A stretch of 30,366 nucleotides of DNA from Mikrocytos mackini (lineage: Eukaryota; Endomyxa; Ascetosporea; Mikrocytida; Mikrocytiidae): the NCBI GenBank assembly GCA_030180075.1, contig JASNJN010000442.1, positions 1-30,366 on the forward strand. The letters run 5' to 3'. This document shows, piece by piece, positions 29,798-30,366 of this stretch (within the stretch, counting starts at the first letter, position 1; every line of letters starts with the position of its first letter). The notes beneath the pieces were generated by a model. That model was not told where the DNA came from and did not search any database. It worked only from the letters and a program-made list of their open reading frames with translations. Position numbers and translations under genes: made by a program.

Positions 29798-30366
29798 TAG
29801 AGTTTCCAATTATCGACTTTGAAAAATGAAACCGGTATCGTCTCTTACAATCTAATACCGGTATTATCGGTTTTTTAATTATTCTTTGATTTGCCTGGAT
29901 ATTTTGTTTAAAATCTCCAAAAATATCGAGGAAATATAAATTCTCCATTTCAGTATACTCATAGATGCTACTATAAAACTAAATACTACGAACATTTCTA
30001 TTTATTAACATCATATTTAAAATATACATGGTGTTTTCTTTGGATTTAAATATAAACAGTATTAAAATATGCATGTTATACTTGTTAAAATAAAATTCTT
30101 TAATATAATATGATCAAAATACTAAACTAAATTTTAAATCATTGAAAATCTACGTTTTCTTAAGAAATTAATAATATTGTAAAATTATAATAACCAAAGC
30201 AGAAAAACTAAGAAATATAAATGGAAATAATTCATCACAGAAACGACAAAACGTTAAATTCTATTTGTAAGTGAAGTATTAAATAATATCTTAAACTTTA
30301 TGCAAGTATGAGTACAAATTTAACAATTATAGATTGGTATAAAATCATTTAAAAAGTTTACATATC
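29798..30366. mobile_element. Second copy of the 1-kb TIR element (cut by window)
   Basis: Begins with TAGAGTTTCC at 29798 and matches the reverse complement of 26810 down to about 26245 with scattered differences and small indels. The palindromic ACCGGTATT motifs are retained. It inserted into the gag relic. The other end lies beyond the window. Confidence 0.85.

Noticed and set aside
1-30366. CRISPR arrays, tRNA and rRNA genes
   Set aside because: No regularly spaced direct repeats, no tRNA T-loop pattern such as GGTTCGAATCC in a cloverleaf context, and no rRNA core motifs were seen on either strand.

Overview
The window is about 30 kb of very AT-rich eukaryotic DNA, dominated by transposable-element debris, with a small island of intact genes. 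A divergent 14-3-3 protein (confined to eukaryotes), uninterrupted reading frames, short proteins that are hard to assign, short spacing inside the gene island, and DNA transposons mixed with Ty3/gypsy fragments best fit a TE-rich microsporidian-type genome. No rRNA or tRNA gene was seen to confirm this, so the organism call is an inference. Scattered N bases, and frame breaks that fall mostly in homopolymer runs, suggest that some of the damage is consensus error rather than true decay.

Layout. 1-2720: foldback and MITE-like elements around a broken Ty3/gypsy reverse transcriptase, which is split by a 369-bp hAT-type MITE. 2720-3785: no intact gene. 3785-4080: a small inverted-repeat element. 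4091-9194: a complete Mutator-like element (MULE) with terminal inverted repeats of about 300 bp and a minus-strand transposase (8903 to 6528). The transposase carries two N-terminal C2H2 fingers, a C..C..HxH domain, a DDE core and a SWIM finger, but has two apparent 1-base frameshifts and one in-frame stop. 9198-10625: more MITE and foldback elements. 10899-13004: a giant inverted repeat of two apparently identical 702-bp arms around a 702-bp spacer. 13875-14371: another hAT-like MITE.

15645-20071 is the gene island: a single-pass membrane protein (368 aa) and an all-helical orphan (631 aa) on the plus strand, convergent with the 14-3-3 gene on the minus strand. 21148-21915 is a hAT MITE with a second MITE nested inside it, both with perfect 8-bp target duplications. 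23173-24299 is a relic of a different MULE, lacking its catalytic core and broken by a 107-bp-arm hairpin. It is followed by another foldback element, a small tail-anchor-like ORF, a 1,030-bp inverted-repeat element (second copy, opposite orientation, at 29798 to the window end), a second signal-anchor-type protein (28650-28249) and a GC-richer Ty3/gypsy gag relic interrupted by that second copy.

The genes do not form a recognisable pathway. The clearest story is transposon biology: at least four superfamilies (MULE, hAT, pogo-like, Ty3/gypsy), nested insertions that give their order in time, and several unrelated foldback families that share one architecture, arms made of short iterated G/C-run units.
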